DNA of 14,638 nt, taken from JBBIRT01 sp037441725 (GTDB lineage Bacteria; Desulfobacterota; BSN033; UBA1163). The DNA is taken from assembly GCA_037441725.1 (NCBI GenBank), contig JBBIRT010000083.1, positions 1 to 14,638 on the forward strand, in the 5' to 3' direction. This document shows, piece by piece, positions 14,305 to 14,638 of the stretch (position 1 is the first letter of the stretch; each line of letters starts with the position of its first letter). A program made the position numbers and the translations under genes. The notes beneath the pieces are model-generated. The model had not been told where the DNA came from. It did no database searches and saw only the letters and a program-made list of their open reading frames with translations.

Positions 14305-14638
14305 ATGACATTAGAGGCAATTAAAAAAAGGATAGAGAAGCTTCGCGAGGAAATCGAATACCATAATTACCTTTATTATGTCCTGGATCAGCCTGAAATC
14401 TCCGATGCCCAATATGACCGATTGATGAGAGAATTGGAGAAGCTTGAAGAGGAATACCCTCAACTTCGAACCCCCAATTCACCCACCCAAAGGGTAGGGG
14501 CTTCTCCGCTGGAAGAGTTTGAGGTGGTCAGACACACCCTCCCCATGCTCAGCCTTGCAAACGCCTTTGATGAGTCCGAAGCAAGGGAATTCGATAAGCG
14601 GGTAAAGAAATTCTTGCGAACTTCTGAGGACATTGATT
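14305..14638 (+). CDS. ligA: NAD-dependent DNA ligase LigA (N-terminal part, runs off window)
   Basis: Seals nicks in duplex DNA during replication and repair, using NAD. Only about 111 codons are present. They cover the family-specific NAD-binding Ia domain (EYHNYLYYVLDQPEISDAQY, then YPQLRTPNSPTQRVG) and the start of the adenylation domain (HTLPMLSLANAFDESEAREF). The window ends before the catalytic KxDG lysine. The tyrosine and aspartate residues that bind NMN in this family are visible in YHNYLYY and SDAQYD. Two in-frame ATGs are possible, at 14296 and 14305. Neither has a Shine-Dalgarno. I chose 14305 because the promoter predicts a start there and the resulting N-terminus (MTLEAIKKRIEKLREEI) has normal family length. 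It is transcribed divergently from mraZ. Confidence 0.95.
   Translation, partial: MTLEAIKKRIEKLREEIEYHNYLYYVLDQPEISDAQYDRLMRELEKLEEEYPQLRTPNSPTQRVGASPLEEFEVVRHTLPMLSLANAFDESEAREFDKRVKKFLRTSEDID

Noticed and set aside
1..14638. A novel defence, mobile or CRISPR system
   Set aside because: Every stretch longer than about 150 bases is accounted for by known dcw genes or ligA, apart from the 335-base divergent control region. No spacer-repeat arrays, transposase motifs, tRNAs or rRNA segments were seen.

Overview
The window is almost entirely a division and cell wall (dcw) gene cluster on the minus strand, plus the start of a divergent DNA ligase gene on the plus strand. Read in transcription order, from high to low coordinates, the cluster is mraZ, rsmH, ftsL, ftsI, murE, murF, mraY, murD, ftsW, murG, murC, murB. 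A possible first few codons of ftsQ lie at the left edge. All twelve complete genes are recognisable from family motifs.

Organism: MurE carries the DNPR motif typical of meso-diaminopimelate-adding enzymes. The cluster includes murC and murB after murG, and FtsI ends in a PASTA domain. GC content looks moderate by eye. Together these suggest a Gram-negative bacterium outside the Gammaproteobacteria, most like the Desulfobacterota (former Deltaproteobacteria) or a neighbouring phylum. This assignment is inference from gene order and protein style; no search was run.

Layout: bases 1-92 hold the murB/ftsQ junction. Bases 93-4758 carry murB, murC, murG, murD and ftsW, and 4777-12545 carry murD through ftsL (murD spans 4777-6159). 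Most junctions are overlaps or gaps under 30 bases. The longer gaps are murC-murB (62 bases), murG-murC (142 bases) and mraZ-rsmH (97 bases). Bases 13970-14304 form an AT-rich divergent regulatory region. It holds a TTGACA promoter for mraZ, three contiguous 10-bp direct repeats that match the known MraZ operator layout, and a strong candidate promoter for ligA. The ligA coding sequence runs off the right edge.

How the genes work together: MurC, MurD, MurE and MurF add L-Ala, D-Glu, meso-DAP and D-Ala-D-Ala to the UDP-MurNAc made by MurB. MraY and MurG move the product onto undecaprenyl phosphate to make lipid I and lipid II. FtsW and FtsI polymerise and cross-link lipid II at the septum, with FtsL as a divisome scaffold. 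MraZ is the cluster's transcription regulator and RsmH methylates 16S rRNA. The points most worth a second look are a Tyr in place of the presumed catalytic Asp of FtsW, a one-base frameshift near the end of murB, the MraZ operator, a long imperfect inverted repeat of degenerate heptads between mraZ and rsmH, and a probably leaderless ligA. I see no CRISPR array, tRNA, rRNA, insertion sequence or novel defence system here.
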